The notes under the pieces are model-generated. The model did not search any database, had not been told where the DNA came from, and saw only the letters and a list, made by a program, of their open reading frames with translations. Positions 18,008 to 26,347 of a stretch of 64,000 nt of DNA are shown here, piece by piece; within the stretch, counting starts at the first letter, position 1, and each line of letters starts with the position of its first letter. The DNA is from a virus, in IMG/VR virus record IMGVR_UViG_3300008114_000012, positions 124,001-188,000 of that record; one strand, written 5' to 3'. The translations under genes were made by a program, and so were the position numbers.

Positions 18008-18793
18008 ATGAATAAGACCCAGAAAATAAAGTTTGCCATGGACCCCGAATGGATTATTACGGGGTCAATCGATGCTGAACAAAAAGAATACAAGTTGATG
18101 GCTTATTTTCAGAAAATGAATGTTTTCTTGGAAGAAATTAAGTTATACCCAATGTTCATTGAGGTTTCCGTTCATTTGGGTAACATCCAAACAATCATCA
18201 ATCAAAATAGAATTTTAAAAACCAAAAAAAAGTTTTTATCTCACGATGACGAACTGGTGGTTACTGATTTAGTTGTACATGACTTACCGGTAATGTCAGA
18301 TGAAGAACAGGTAGAATTCAAAAAAATATTAAAAAATGTCCAACCAAAGTTATTTGATTACTTCAATATGGTTAAAGCTATATGGACTTTAGTATATGAT
18401 TCTTTGACTGTTAATATCAAAAGAAATAGAAACAATCTTAAATCTAAATCAGGGTTTTTTTATTACAGAGATGAGGGTATGACTTATGTTTGGAGATATG
18501 ATATTCGGAGAGTTAGGAATTCTTTTAATCTAACAAAGACACATGTTAAAATGATGTATAATGGTGATGGAGAGGATTTGACTATAACACAATTAATCTC
18601 TAAATTTTCTAAAACCTATAAAACCAAGAAAGAAAAAAGTTTTCCGGTGTTTGAAATTTTATCCACACAAAAATTTCCAATTGCTGAAACTTTGGTTCCG
18701 ATTGCTAAAAGAAAGATAGTATCTTTGATTAATCAAAGTGCGAAGATTGAAAGGTTAGAGAGAGAAAAAAAACTAATAACAAATGGGGTTTAA
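18008..18793 (+). CDS. Hypothetical protein, 261 aa
   Basis: The ATG at 18008 is preferred over the upstream TTG at 17990, which overlaps a promoter-like TATATTTT. The protein is Lys-rich and soluble with a basic middle (residues about 140-165). Its end overlaps the next gene by 11 bp. No family recognised. Confidence 0.75.
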   Translation: MNKTQKIKFAMDPEWIITGSIDAEQKEYKLMAYFQKMNVFLEEIKLYPMFIEVSVHLGNIQTIINQNRILKTKKKFLSHDDELVVTDLVVHDLPVMSDEEQVEFKKILKNVQPKLFDYFNMVKAIWTLVYDSLTVNIKRNRNNLKSKSGFFYYRDEGMTYVWRYDIRRVRNSFNLTKTHVKMMYNGDGEDLTITQLISKFSKTYKTKKEKSFPVFEILSTQKFPIAETLVPIAKRKIVSLINQSAKIERLEREKKLITNGV

Positions 18794-18983
18794 TAAAAGA
18801 TTCATATCGGAGGAAACGATTTCTAATACATTAAAAAATGGAGATTCGTTAAAAAGATTATTTTCCGCCGATGCGTTGTTATTTATGGATAATAAAGCTA
18901 GTGAAGTGTATCAACTTTATCAACAAGGATTAAGTGATACTAATATTAAACTTTTTATCGATGGAAAAAAACACAATAATTGA
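18783..18983 (+). CDS. Hypothetical protein, 66 aa
   Basis: A small helical protein overlapping both neighbours (11 and 23 bp), consistent with a coupled set 18008-20218. Not recognised. Confidence 0.65.
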   Translation: MGFNKRFISEETISNTLKNGDSLKRLFSADALLFMDNKASEVYQLYQQGLSDTNIKLFIDGKKHNN

Positions 18984-19152
18984 AAAACTCCTGTCTAAAT
19001 TAAGACAACCTGTGCATATTACTTACATATCTAAACATTTGTTGAGAACATCAATGACTGAAACCGAAAGATTGATTAGTGAAATGATAGAGGAAGGATT
19101 GATTGAGGAGAGTAAGTATGGAAAGGGGTATTACGTTGTAAAAAGTAAATAA
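18961..19152 (+). CDS. Winged-helix-like small protein
   Basis: 63 residues. The pattern VHITYISKHLLRTSMTETE, then LISEMIEEGLIEES and a beta hairpin (YGKGYYVVK), fits a winged helix-turn-helix: recognition helix followed by a wing. It may bind DNA as a regulator. The ATG at 18961 is chosen as the first in a good context; the longer frame from 18934 lies inside the previous gene. Confidence 0.7.
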   Translation: MEKNTIIEKLLSKLRQPVHITYISKHLLRTSMTETERLISEMIEEGLIEESKYGKGYYVVKSK

Positions 19153-19154
19153 TT

Positions 19155-19379
19155 ATGTCAAAAGAAATGGTTAATCATCCTGACCACTATGGTGGGGAGG
19201 AAAATGCGTATGAGGTTGTAAAGGTTGCGGAAGCATGGGGACTTGACCATGACGCATATCTATTCAATGTGGTTAAATATGTGGCTCGTGCCGGTAAAAA
19301 GGACCCAAGTAAAGAACTACAAGATTTAAAAAAGGCTTTATGGTATTTGGACAGAAAAATTCAAAATTTAGAAAAATGA
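19155..19379 (+). CDS. DUF3310 protein (SaV-like)
   Basis: 74 residues matching the phage family DUF3310: NHPDHYGG at the start, then EAWGLDHDAYLFNVVKYVAR, then GKKDPSKELQDLKKALWYLD. The family is frequent in phage replication regions and often neighbours nucleotide-metabolism genes, but its function is unproven. Its stop overlaps the methylase start (ATGA). Confidence 0.9.
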   Translation: MSKEMVNHPDHYGGEENAYEVVKVAEAWGLDHDAYLFNVVKYVARAGKKDPSKELQDLKKALWYLDRKIQNLEK

Positions 19380-20218
19380 TAGAAAATTATATAAATAAAG
19401 TAATCAACGGTGATTGTGTTGAAGTAATGAGAGAGATGCCCGATTCATTCGTTGACTTGATTGTCACCTCACCACCTTACGGAGTAAACATTAAATATGA
19501 TGTCCACGATGATGATATGGAGATAAGTCAATATTTGGATTTTACTCGTAACTGGATGGCCGAAGCCTACAAGGTATTAAAGGATGATGGTCGTATTGCT
19601 GTTAATATTCCATATGAAATTAATCGTCAAGAAAAGGGTGGAAGAATCTTTTTGGTGTCTGAAGTTTATCAGGTGATGAAAGAAATTGGATTTAAGTTTT
19701 TCGGTATTGTAGATTTGGAAGAAGATAGTCCACACCGCAGTAAGACAACCGCTTGGGGAAGTTGGATGAGTCCATCAAGTCCTTATATCTATAACCCAAA
19801 GGAGTGTGTAATTCTTGCTTATAAGAAACATCATATTAAGAAAGTGAAGGGAGAGCCACAATGGAAAGGAGAACCAATTCAAACCGAGGAAGGTAAAACT
19901 AAAATGTTGTATACTGAACAGGATAAGAAAGAATTTATGGAATTGGTGTTCGGTCAATGGAAGTACCTCAACGATAGTAGACCAATGACAAAGGCGACAT
20001 TTTCAATGGATATCCCAACAAAGGCAATTAAGATATTGAGTTATAAAAATGACGTTATTCTTGACCCATTCAACGGGAGCGGTACAAGTTGTGTGGCGGC
20101 AGAAACTTTAGATAGAAGATGGATAGGAATTGAGTTAAGTCATAATTATGCTGAAATATCTCGAGAACGAATACAATCGTTTATCAATCTAAAAAAACAA
20201 CAAGAAATAGAATTTTAA
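19376..20218 (+). CDS. DNA methyltransferase, beta class (N4-cytosine or N6-adenine)
   Basis: 280 residues. Catalytic motif IV appears early (TSPPYG, near residue 36) and the SAM-binding motif late (DPFNGSGTSCVAAETLDRRWIGIEL), the permuted beta-class order. The TSPPY form is common in N4-cytosine enzymes but also in some N6-adenine ones, so the base is uncertain. The ATG at 19376 overlaps the DUF3310 stop. It probably protects phage DNA from restriction. No cognate nuclease is adjacent. Confidence 0.92.
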   Translation: MIENYINKVINGDCVEVMREMPDSFVDLIVTSPPYGVNIKYDVHDDDMEISQYLDFTRNWMAEAYKVLKDDGRIAVNIPYEINRQEKGGRIFLVSEVYQVMKEIGFKFFGIVDLEEDSPHRSKTTAWGSWMSPSSPYIYNPKECVILAYKKHHIKKVKGEPQWKGEPIQTEEGKTKMLYTEQDKKEFMELVFGQWKYLNDSRPMTKATFSMDIPTKAIKILSYKNDVILDPFNGSGTSCVAAETLDRRWIGIELSHNYAEISRERIQSFINLKKQQEIEF

Positions 20219-20224
20219 TATTGG

Positions 20225-20251
20225 GGTCACATTTTGTGACCTCTTTTTTTT
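20225..20251 (+). terminator. Rho-independent terminator
   Basis: GGTCAC-ATTTT-GTGACC followed by a run of T. It ends the methylase transcript immediately before a phage-type promoter at 20257. Confidence 0.85.
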
Positions 20252-20256
20252 GTTTA

Positions 20257-20272
20257 GATATTTATAATAAAA
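20257..20272 (+). promoter_or_regulatory. Phage-type promoter (GATATTTATAATAAAA)
   Basis: A full consensus match 7 nt before the ATG at 20279. The terminator-promoter arrangement marks a new transcription unit. Confidence 0.65.
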
Positions 20273-20278
20273 AATCCT

Positions 20279-21364
20279 ATGTCGAAAACACTTAACGAAT
20301 CAGAGTTACAGGAAAAAATGGTTCAAATCTACAAAGAAGAACAAAAAAAAGTTATTGAAGAAAAATGGCAAAAATTGTCAAATAAAGATAAAAAAATGGT
20401 ATTGGAGATGTTAAAAATCCAATATCCTGAAAAATCAATTTTAATTAGCGAATCAAAGTGGTACAATACTTTGGGGGATATTGTTGGCATATTTGACCCA
20501 ACTGGTGTGGTTGATTTAATTAACGGTATTAGTTATTGGAGACAAGGTGATAAGTTATTTGCCGTTTTGTCATGGATTTCCGTATTACCTTATGTAGGTG
20601 ACTTAATTGCTAAACCAGTTATTGGTTTGTTTAAGATGGGAGGGGCTTCAGCGAAAGCATTCAAAGCCGCATCATTGGCCGGTGATGCCACTAAGATGGC
20701 TCAAATTGCTAAAAAAGGAGGACCGTTAGCAGGTCTTCTTACTAAAGTTAATACTTGGGCACCAAAAGTACTTGAACCTTTGGCAAAAGGAGTTAAAAAG
20801 ATACCAGGTGTAGGACCGGGTTTTGTTAAAGGTGTTGAGGATTATATCAAATTATTTAAAGATGCTAATAATACTATGTCAGCAGGTGCAAAAACTGCGA
20901 CAAGGCTTACTGCAAAATCAAGTAAGTTGGCGAAACAAGGTTCAAAATTAAGTGCTGCTGAGGCAAAACAATTAAAAGCCGCATTGGATTCGGCGACGAC
21001 ATATAGAGGGTTTAGAGACTTCAAAGGGGGACAAAGTTGGTTAAAATACATGAAGTCAGACGCTACTTTATCATCTAAAATATCTGCCGGAGTTCCTAGA
21101 TTGTGGGGAAATCCAGCAACAAGAGCTTTGATGAGAAAAACTAATTTTGTTGGTCCTGATGAACTTGAAAATAAAATTGAAGATTTGGATTCTAAAATGG
21201 CCGAATACAATAATACGCCAGAGGCTCAACAAAATTGGAATGAAGATATCCAAACTACAGAACAACCGTCTCCCGAATATTCTCAGGAAGTTTCGGCGCC
21301 TGAACCACCAAAAGAAACAAATAATAAAAGTGGCGATGATATCTTTGGATTTTTATTTACATGA
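20279..21364 (+). CDS. Membrane-interacting protein with leader-like N-terminus
   Basis: 361 residues. It starts with a leader variant (SKTLNESELQEKMVQIYKEE). Residues about 60-115 are hydrophobic (GDIVGIFDPTGVVDLINGI, then LFAVLSWISVLPYVGDLI), likely membrane-inserting. An Ala/Gly/Lys-rich region follows and a Pro/Gln-rich acidic tail ends the protein. A similar hydrophobic motif (VPYIGPYLVAAKG) occurs in 27964-28503. The layout resembles pore-forming or injected virion proteins; that role is inference. ATGA overlap with the next gene. Confidence 0.75.
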   Translation: MSKTLNESELQEKMVQIYKEEQKKVIEEKWQKLSNKDKKMVLEMLKIQYPEKSILISESKWYNTLGDIVGIFDPTGVVDLINGISYWRQGDKLFAVLSWISVLPYVGDLIAKPVIGLFKMGGASAKAFKAASLAGDATKMAQIAKKGGPLAGLLTKVNTWAPKVLEPLAKGVKKIPGVGPGFVKGVEDYIKLFKDANNTMSAGAKTATRLTAKSSKLAKQGSKLSAAEAKQLKAALDSATTYRGFRDFKGGQSWLKYMKSDATLSSKISAGVPRLWGNPATRALMRKTNFVGPDELENKIEDLDSKMAEYNNTPEAQQNWNEDIQTTEQPSPEYSQEVSAPEPPKETNNKSGDDIFGFLFT

Positions 21365-22767
21365 AAAAATTAATTAACGAAAGTGGTATTAGGGATATTA
21401 ATAAATTAGCCCAAAGGTACCCAAAAGCAGAAATATACTTTCACCAAGATTTGGATGGTGTAACAACGGCAATCGCCATGAAGAACTATTTGGAACAACA
21501 TGGTATTAAGGTTGTTGATGCTCACGTAATACAATATGGTGATAAAGAATTCTCCGTTAAGAAGAACGACGCTCAAGGAGATACGATGCCTGTATTGGTA
21601 GATTTCGCACACGGAAAACCAATGTTCGTTATTCATACAGACCACCACGATAGACAAGCGGGCGCCGAAGATACGAAATCAACATCGTTTAGACAGTCAA
21701 GGTCAAACGTTGAAACCATATCACAAATAGTTTCACCAAAAGAAGTATTCCCCAGTGAAGACATACTTCTGATTTCAACTGTGGATTCGGCAAATTTCGC
21801 ATCTCAAAATATCTCAATTGATGATGTGATTAATTATGTTTTTCGTTTAGATAAAGATAATTCCTTAAAACGGAATAAAATGATGTTAGGACTTGTTACT
21901 AACAAATTGTTATTAGCATTCAAAAACAAACCAGGGTTTCTTGAGGAATTGGTTATGGTGTGTAAACCATCTATAATGAGTATTCTTCAAAACATTAAAA
22001 GAATAATGGTTGAGAAGGGATATGCTAAAATACCTGAATTGGAGAAGAACAAAGAGATGTATTTTCAACAGATGAAAGACTCACCAAATGTTAAAATCGA
22101 CGGAAACATAATTGTACAATATGGTGGTGATAGTATGGTGAAACCAGGTTCTTATGATAGATACACACCTTTTAAAAATAATCCTGATAAGGATTTCTTA
22201 GTTATTGCTTGGCCAATGGGATTAGTACAAGCATCATGTAATCCTTTTAAGAAAGAAAGGGCGTTAAAAGGAATCGATTTAGGAAAAATCAAAGATGAGG
22301 TATTATCTAAATGGGAAAGCCAACTCAAGGAGAGAGAAATACCAATCTCAACAATTAAATGGATTTCTGAAAATACGAAAGGATTTGGTCCTGAGTCGGT
22401 AGGTTTTACATTTAAGGATTTTGTGGCATTGTATGGTAAGAATTATAAGACCAAAGAAAACGGTAGAGAAGAATTGGTCCACATTGGTGAGATGATGGAA
22501 GTACCTTTTAGTGAATTACCTGAAGAACATAGAGAGATGTTAGATAAGGTAACTGTAAACGCTTGGGATTTAATTGACGCGAGTTCAGGGGGTCATAAAT
22601 GTATAACTAACATATCAGGTCTTAATTATTTGGGTAGAAGTAATAGACCACCAAAAGGTAAGTACAAGTATGACCCTGATAAGGATGATAGTCCATATGT
22701 TAAATTTACAAAAATGATACAGAATGAGTTTGTTAGACTGTTAAAAGAAAAGATAACAAATTCTTAA
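21361..22767 (+). CDS. DHH-family phosphoesterase
   Basis: 468 residues. Motif I is HQDLDGVTTAI (28-38) and the DHH motif is HTDHHDR (92-98), the metal-binding core of the RecJ/nanoRNase/oligoribonuclease superfamily; a DHHA1-like C-terminus may be present (SSGGHKCITN). It probably hydrolyses short nucleic acids or nucleotides with Mn2+. The N-terminal MKKLINESGIRDINKLAQR is leader-like. The substrate cannot be told. It overlaps the upstream gene (ATGA) and converges with DUF192 by 4 bp. Confidence 0.85.
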   Translation: MKKLINESGIRDINKLAQRYPKAEIYFHQDLDGVTTAIAMKNYLEQHGIKVVDAHVIQYGDKEFSVKKNDAQGDTMPVLVDFAHGKPMFVIHTDHHDRQAGAEDTKSTSFRQSRSNVETISQIVSPKEVFPSEDILLISTVDSANFASQNISIDDVINYVFRLDKDNSLKRNKMMLGLVTNKLLLAFKNKPGFLEELVMVCKPSIMSILQNIKRIMVEKGYAKIPELEKNKEMYFQQMKDSPNVKIDGNIIVQYGGDSMVKPGSYDRYTPFKNNPDKDFLVIAWPMGLVQASCNPFKKERALKGIDLGKIKDEVLSKWESQLKEREIPISTIKWISENTKGFGPESVGFTFKDFVALYGKNYKTKENGREELVHIGEMMEVPFSELPEEHREMLDKVTVNAWDLIDASSGGHKCITNISGLNYLGRSNRPPKGKYKYDPDKDDSPYVKFTKMIQNEFVRLLKEKITNS

Positions 22768-23105
22768 AACTCAACGAAGTCACCTTCAGATATATTCATC
22801 CTTTTACAACTACCGCCCCTCAATTCTAAAATAGTATCGCCCTCGCTACAGTAGTTTTTACAGTCATCACCTTTACATGGGGGACAACTGTGAAATATTT
22901 TTGTGATTTGGTTATCTTTAATGAATACTATATCTAAATCGATTACACAGTTTTTCATCCAAAAACAATTTTCAGAATTATCCATTAAAAATAACATTCC
23001 GTTAAAATCAGGACCGAATTTTCTACCCATCATTCCCTTTTGAGTGTGTTCAGGAGTGAAAACAGTTTTGACTTTGAATTTTCGATTATTTATACTTATA
23101 ATCAT
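22764..23105 (-). CDS. DUF192 protein
   Basis: 113 residues from the ATG at 23105. It fits DUF192: TPEHTQKGMMGRKFGPDFNG, MLFLMDNS, FWMKNCVIDLDIVFI and a C-terminal GSCKRMNISEGDFVEF. An inserted Cys-rich loop (CPPCKGDDCKNYC) is extra relative to the usual family and could bind metal. Function unknown. It shares a 24 bp divergent promoter gap with the Nudix gene. Confidence 0.85.
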   Translation of the reverse strand: MIISINNRKFKVKTVFTPEHTQKGMMGRKFGPDFNGMLFLMDNSENCFWMKNCVIDLDIVFIKDNQITKIFHSCPPCKGDDCKNYCSEGDTILELRGGSCKRMNISEGDFVEF

Positions 23106-23129
23106 AAACATAAATATAACGAAAACTGA

Positions 23130-23555
23130 ATGGAGAACATAAAAAGGTACGCTGGGATAATTGTTAAGCACAAAGATGAAGTTTTATTGTGTAAAAGAAA
23201 CGCTGATAATGATTTACCTGGTGTTTGGTCCATACCTGCCGGAAGATTAGAAGATGATGAAAACCCTACTTTGGGGGCTAAAAGAGAATTTCATGAAGAG
23301 ACAAATGTTAAAGTAAAAGATAAGATTGAGCTTTGTGGGTTTATTAATAGAACAACTCGTGACGGTAAAAAAGTAAAAGGGTTGATGTATGTGTTTTTAT
23401 GGGAGGTAAATAAGAAAGTAAAACCTGATTTGGAAAACGCTATTGACGGAGACGAACATACTGAATGTGGGTATTTTGGTATAGATAATTTACCCGAACA
23501 CGATGAAAATGATAAATTGATGTCGTTAATCAAAAATATTTTGAAAAAATCGTGA
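23130..23555 (+). CDS. Nudix hydrolase
   Basis: 141 residues. The Nudix box is present as GRLEDDENPTLGAKREFHEE with the conserved REFHEE core. It hydrolyses a nucleoside diphosphate linked to another group, for example oxidised dNTPs, nucleotide sugars or RNA caps. Substrate specificity cannot be read from the sequence. Divergent from DUF192. Confidence 0.92.
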   Translation: MENIKRYAGIIVKHKDEVLLCKRNADNDLPGVWSIPAGRLEDDENPTLGAKREFHEETNVKVKDKIELCGFINRTTRDGKKVKGLMYVFLWEVNKKVKPDLENAIDGDEHTECGYFGIDNLPEHDENDKLMSLIKNILKKS

Positions 23556-23627
23556 ATTTTTCAAAATTACAATATATTTATCTTTCACAAACGCCCAACA
23601 ACCCTTTCTTTATAGTTGGTAATATTG

Positions 23628-23675
23628 AACCCTAACATTTTTTTGAAAGAAAAACTGTTAGGGTTTTTCTTTTTT
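23628..23675 (+). terminator. Rho-independent terminator
   Basis: CCCTAACA and its complement TGTTAGGG (23630-23637 and 23656-23663) enclose an 18-nt loop and are followed by a T-rich run. Located between the Nudix gene and smpB. Confidence 0.75.
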
Positions 23676-23678
23676 GAT

Positions 23679-23686
23679 TATCTTTG
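23679..23686 (+). promoter_or_regulatory. Host-type promoter -7 box (TATCTTTG)
   Basis: Seven bases before the smpB ATG at 23694; implies a nearly leaderless mRNA read by the host sigma factor. Confidence 0.55.
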
Positions 23687-23693
23687 TCACATT

Positions 23694-24110
23694 ATGAAAA
23701 ATTTCGAAGTAAAATTACAGAAAGTTAAGTTTGAATATGACTTCATCGAGACCTATGATGCGGGAATAGTACTTAAAGGAATTGAGGTGAAGGAAATAAA
23801 GAAAAGGCATTTTTCGTTTATTGATGGATATTGTTATTTCAAAGACGGAGAACTTTTTGTTAAAAATGTCATAATAAATAACGCCGAAGAACCTAACAGA
23901 GACAAAAAACTTTTGTTAAAAAAACATGAATTAACAAAATTGGAAAAAGAATTAACAAAAGGTTTGACAATGGTACCTTTCAGTTTCTTTACTAATGATA
24001 GAGGTAGTATTAAATGTACGATAGTTTTGGGACGTAGAAACAAAAGTTACGAAAAGAAACAAAAACTAAAAGAAAAAGATTTAGAAAGAGAAAAAAAGTT
24101 GGAGGATTAA
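23694..24110 (+). CDS. smpB: SmpB-like tmRNA-binding protein
   Basis: 138 residues, near the usual length. It matches SmpB in order: an N-terminal FEYDFIETYDAGIVLKGIEV segment, YCYFKDGELFVKNV, DKKLLLKKHELTKLEKEL, GLTMVPFSFF, and the basic C-terminal tail that enters the ribosomal mRNA channel. SmpB delivers tmRNA to stalled ribosomes. I found no tmRNA gene here, so it would act with host tmRNA or on phage RNA. The ATG at 23694 follows a host-type promoter. Confidence 0.88.
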   Translation: MKNFEVKLQKVKFEYDFIETYDAGIVLKGIEVKEIKKRHFSFIDGYCYFKDGELFVKNVIINNAEEPNRDKKLLLKKHELTKLEKELTKGLTMVPFSFFTNDRGSIKCTIVLGRRNKSYEKKQKLKEKDLEREKKLED

Positions 24111-24120
24111 GTTTTTTGAC

Positions 24121-24128
24121 TATCTTTG
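24121..24128 (+). promoter_or_regulatory. Host-type promoter -7 box (TATCTTTG)
   Basis: Fifteen bases before the ATG at 24144; same box as before smpB. Confidence 0.5.
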
Positions 24129-24143
24129 TAAAAATTATCACTG

Positions 24144-24419
24144 ATGACAACAATAACCCACACCGTAAAAATTCAGAACGAAAAGTTTGGCACAATCCTC
24201 AACGAGAATTTTGTTGACCCAATACAATTCAAGTTATTCTTAAAGATGATACAAGGTTGTATTGAGCTCAAGAATGATTTGTCATTCTTTAATGGAGTTG
24301 AGTTTTTGGTACATATTCCTCACAGAATTTTAGTTGATTCTATTATTACAACTTCAATTGAAACTCTTGGAGTGTCAGATATTGTAAAAAGTAAAATTGA
24401 AGCACTCGTAACACGATGA
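24144..24419 (+). CDS. Hypothetical protein, 91 aa
   Basis: A small soluble protein with its own host-type promoter; ends in an ATGA overlap with a membrane protein, implying coupled translation. No family recognised. Confidence 0.75.
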   Translation: MTTITHTVKIQNEKFGTILNENFVDPIQFKLFLKMIQGCIELKNDLSFFNGVEFLVHIPHRILVDSIITTSIETLGVSDIVKSKIEALVTR

Positions 24420-24688
24420 TATTAGATTCAAATACATTTGGATGGTTATTGGCAACGGGGATTGCTGTCTTCATCATAACTAAACATTGGAAACGTCTTA
24501 TCAAACTTTTGATATTCGCAGGTGCTACTATGTTTGTATTGTTTGTTGTACAAATTAAAACAATGTATGATGCGGTTGTACTGGGTGAACCAAAAGAAAA
24601 ACCAAAGGATGAAATAGAAATTAAGGCAGAATTGGATACTTTGAATAAAACTATCCACATTAAAGACGTACAGGTTAAACATAAATAA
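24416..24688 (+). CDS. Small membrane protein, 90 aa
   Basis: Two hydrophobic helices (about residues 8-22 and 28-48) separated by a basic turn (KHWKRL), then a charged tail. Likely a two-pass inner-membrane protein. Translationally coupled to 24144-24419. Confidence 0.7.
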   Translation: MILDSNTFGWLLATGIAVFIITKHWKRLIKLLIFAGATMFVLFVVQIKTMYDAVVLGEPKEKPKDEIEIKAELDTLNKTIHIKDVQVKHK

Positions 24689-24740
24689 TGGTTTCTTGAT
24701 TTGTCCTAAAATTAAGTGGTGGACCCAAAGGAACGGGCTC

Positions 24741-24770
24741 AAAAAAAGGAGAGAAATCTCCTTTTTTTTA
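24741..24770 (+). terminator. Rho-independent terminator
   Basis: AAAAAAAGGAGA-GAAA-TCTCCTTTTTTT forms a near-perfect hairpin with a GNRA loop, followed directly by a phage-type promoter. Confidence 0.85.
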
Positions 24771-24784
24771 TATTTATAATAAAA
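24769..24784 (+). promoter_or_regulatory. Phage-type promoter (TATATTTATAATAAAA)
   Basis: The clearest copy of the consensus, abutting the terminator at 24741-24770 and 7 nt before the ATG at 24792. Confidence 0.65.
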
Positions 24785-24791
24785 GAACACA

Positions 24792-25097
24792 ATGAAAAAT
24801 ATCCTGATTACCCAAGAACAATTAAATAAGTTAGTTAATATCGTGAAGGAAAATCACGAAGGTGAAGATTCTATAACTAAAAAACAATTATTCACAATTG
24901 CCACGTTGGCTTATAAAATGTGGGAATCGATGGATGATAATGAACAGTTGGAAGACTGGGAAGAAAGTAAGATTGCTCAATGTGAGCAGAGTATCATTGC
25001 TGTGGTGAAGAATTATATGTATGATGAATTTGTTGATGACAATCAAACAACAGGGATGGATAAACTTAATTATGATGAGTTGGTGATAGGTAAATGA
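24792..25097 (+). CDS. Leader-bearing hypothetical protein, 101 aa
   Basis: The N-terminus (KNILITQEQLNKLVNIVKE) is the ITE/ITQ class of the shared leader. The rest is acidic and helical with no recognised domain. It is driven by a phage-type promoter, in line with other tagged genes. Confidence 0.75.
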   Translation: MKNILITQEQLNKLVNIVKENHEGEDSITKKQLFTIATLAYKMWESMDDNEQLEDWEESKIAQCEQSIIAVVKNYMYDEFVDDNQTTGMDKLNYDELVIGK

Positions 25098-25104
25098 TAA
25101 CCTT

Positions 25105-25554
25105 ATGGACACTAAAAGTTTGAAGTTGATAAAGATACAGTATGCGCTTGGAATAGAGGCGTTAGACAAACTATTGTATCAAAAGATGACGGAGGAAGAA
25201 AAGAAATGGACAAGAGAGTTGTCTGAAAAAGTGCCAAATGAAAGCATTATAGATGATTATGACGTTGTTCATGATATTCTACTGGTGGATGAAGAAAACA
25301 AAAAGAAAGTAGAAAAAATGCTTAATAGATTGGAGTTAATCTTTGATATCTATGATATTTCTGATGTATATTTCAAATATCCCGAATTAATCGGAAAAAA
25401 GTTATTTGAAGATATTGATAGTTTCGTTAAAAGTAATATTTTTTTAGATGATGTGTTAGACCATATCAATGAAGTTGGTCTTGATAACATCAATGAATTC
25501 GAAAAAAGATACTTGGCGATAACAGATGGAGATGATTCTAAAAATACACAGTAA
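25105..25554 (+). CDS. Hypothetical protein, 149 aa
   Basis: Acidic and helical, seven bases after the previous gene and overlapping the next by 29 bp. No motif recognised. Confidence 0.75.
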   Translation: MDTKSLKLIKIQYALGIEALDKLLYQKMTEEEKKWTRELSEKVPNESIIDDYDVVHDILLVDEENKKKVEKMLNRLELIFDIYDISDVYFKYPELIGKKLFEDIDSFVKSNIFLDDVLDHINEVGLDNINEFEKRYLAITDGDDSKNTQ

Positions 25555-25801
25555 AAACCCAATCGTTATACCTTTACCAAAAGGTGAAACAATAGAGGTT
25601 TTTTTGGATTATTACGAAAAAGATAACACTGACACAATCTTACCAACTTACCATAAATTCAAAGGGTTTTATTACGATAAACCATCTCTCGGTTACCTCA
25701 CAGACAAAATCATAAATTACTACGTTTATAAGTTTTTCAAGAGCCACGTAAGATTTTTCTCAATCGAAGGTGATGTTGCCCTGAAATTAGACAAAAGGTA
25801 A
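25526..25801 (+). CDS. Hypothetical protein, 91 aa
   Basis: Starts inside the previous gene at an ATGGAGATG doublet. Tyr/Phe/Lys-rich with a likely mixed fold. Not recognised. Confidence 0.7.
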   Translation: MEMILKIHSKNPIVIPLPKGETIEVFLDYYEKDNTDTILPTYHKFKGFYYDKPSLGYLTDKIINYYVYKFFKSHVRFFSIEGDVALKLDKR

Positions 25802-25822
25802 TATTTATAGTAAAATATTCAA

Positions 25823-26278
25823 ATGAAAGACGAATCTAAATTAAAACAAGCCCTCCTCGAAGAAGTTAAGAAGAGAGGATTGTTAGAACAGGAAGAAAAA
25901 CCATCAGGAGGAATGAAAGACATTATATCGGCGGCATTACACTCCAGAACTCAAGTACATATTTTTCATCTTCAAACGGACTCACAATCATCATTTGCTG
26001 AACATATGGCGTTAGGTGGATACTACGATGGTATAGGTGACTTGATTGACGGTTTAGTTGAAAGTTACCAAGGAAAACACGGAATTATCAAAGGATATAG
26101 TATCGATAAGACACAAGATTATGAGAACGTAAAACAAGTTATATCTTATCTTGAGAAGGTTGATTCGATTATTGAGAAATCACGTAAATCAGTTAAAGAA
26201 TCATACCTACAAAATCAAATAGATACCGTTCAGGAGTTAATCTATTCGACATTATACAAACTTAAGTTTTTGAAGTAA
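25823..26278 (+). CDS. DUF5856-like (ferritin/Dps-like helical) protein with leader
   Basis: 151 residues. The N-terminal 25 residues (KDESKLKQALLEEVKKRGLLEQ) end in an LLEQ signature like other leaders. The body, from ALHSRTQVHIFHLQTDS to FAEHMALGGYYDGIGDLIDG and VESYQGKHG, matches my memory of DUF5856, a helical-bundle family related in appearance to Dps/ferritin. Conserved His and Glu residues could bind metal. Leader plus Dps-like body suggests a DNA-protecting virion protein, as inference. Confidence 0.75.
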   Translation: MKDESKLKQALLEEVKKRGLLEQEEKPSGGMKDIISAALHSRTQVHIFHLQTDSQSSFAEHMALGGYYDGIGDLIDGLVESYQGKHGIIKGYSIDKTQDYENVKQVISYLEKVDSIIEKSRKSVKESYLQNQIDTVQELIYSTLYKLKFLK

Positions 26279-26298
26279 AACAATTATTCTTATCTTTG

Positions 26299-26328
26299 AC
26301 CCTCACTTAACAGTGGGGGTTTATTTTT
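26299..26328 (+). terminator. Terminator-like hairpin preceded by a host-type -7 box
   Basis: ACCCTCAC-TTAACA-GTGGGGGT followed by T-rich sequence. A TATCTTTG box (26291-26298) lies directly upstream, so either the box is fortuitous or a very short RNA is made here. Confidence 0.6.
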
Positions 26329-26332
26329 TAAT

Positions 26333-26344
26333 GATATTTATAAA
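26333..26344 (+). promoter_or_regulatory. Phage-type promoter (GATATTTATAAA)
   Basis: Only a few bases before the ATG at 26348, so the transcript should be leaderless if initiation is about 7 nt downstream of the box. Confidence 0.5.
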
Positions 26345-26347
26345 CAA

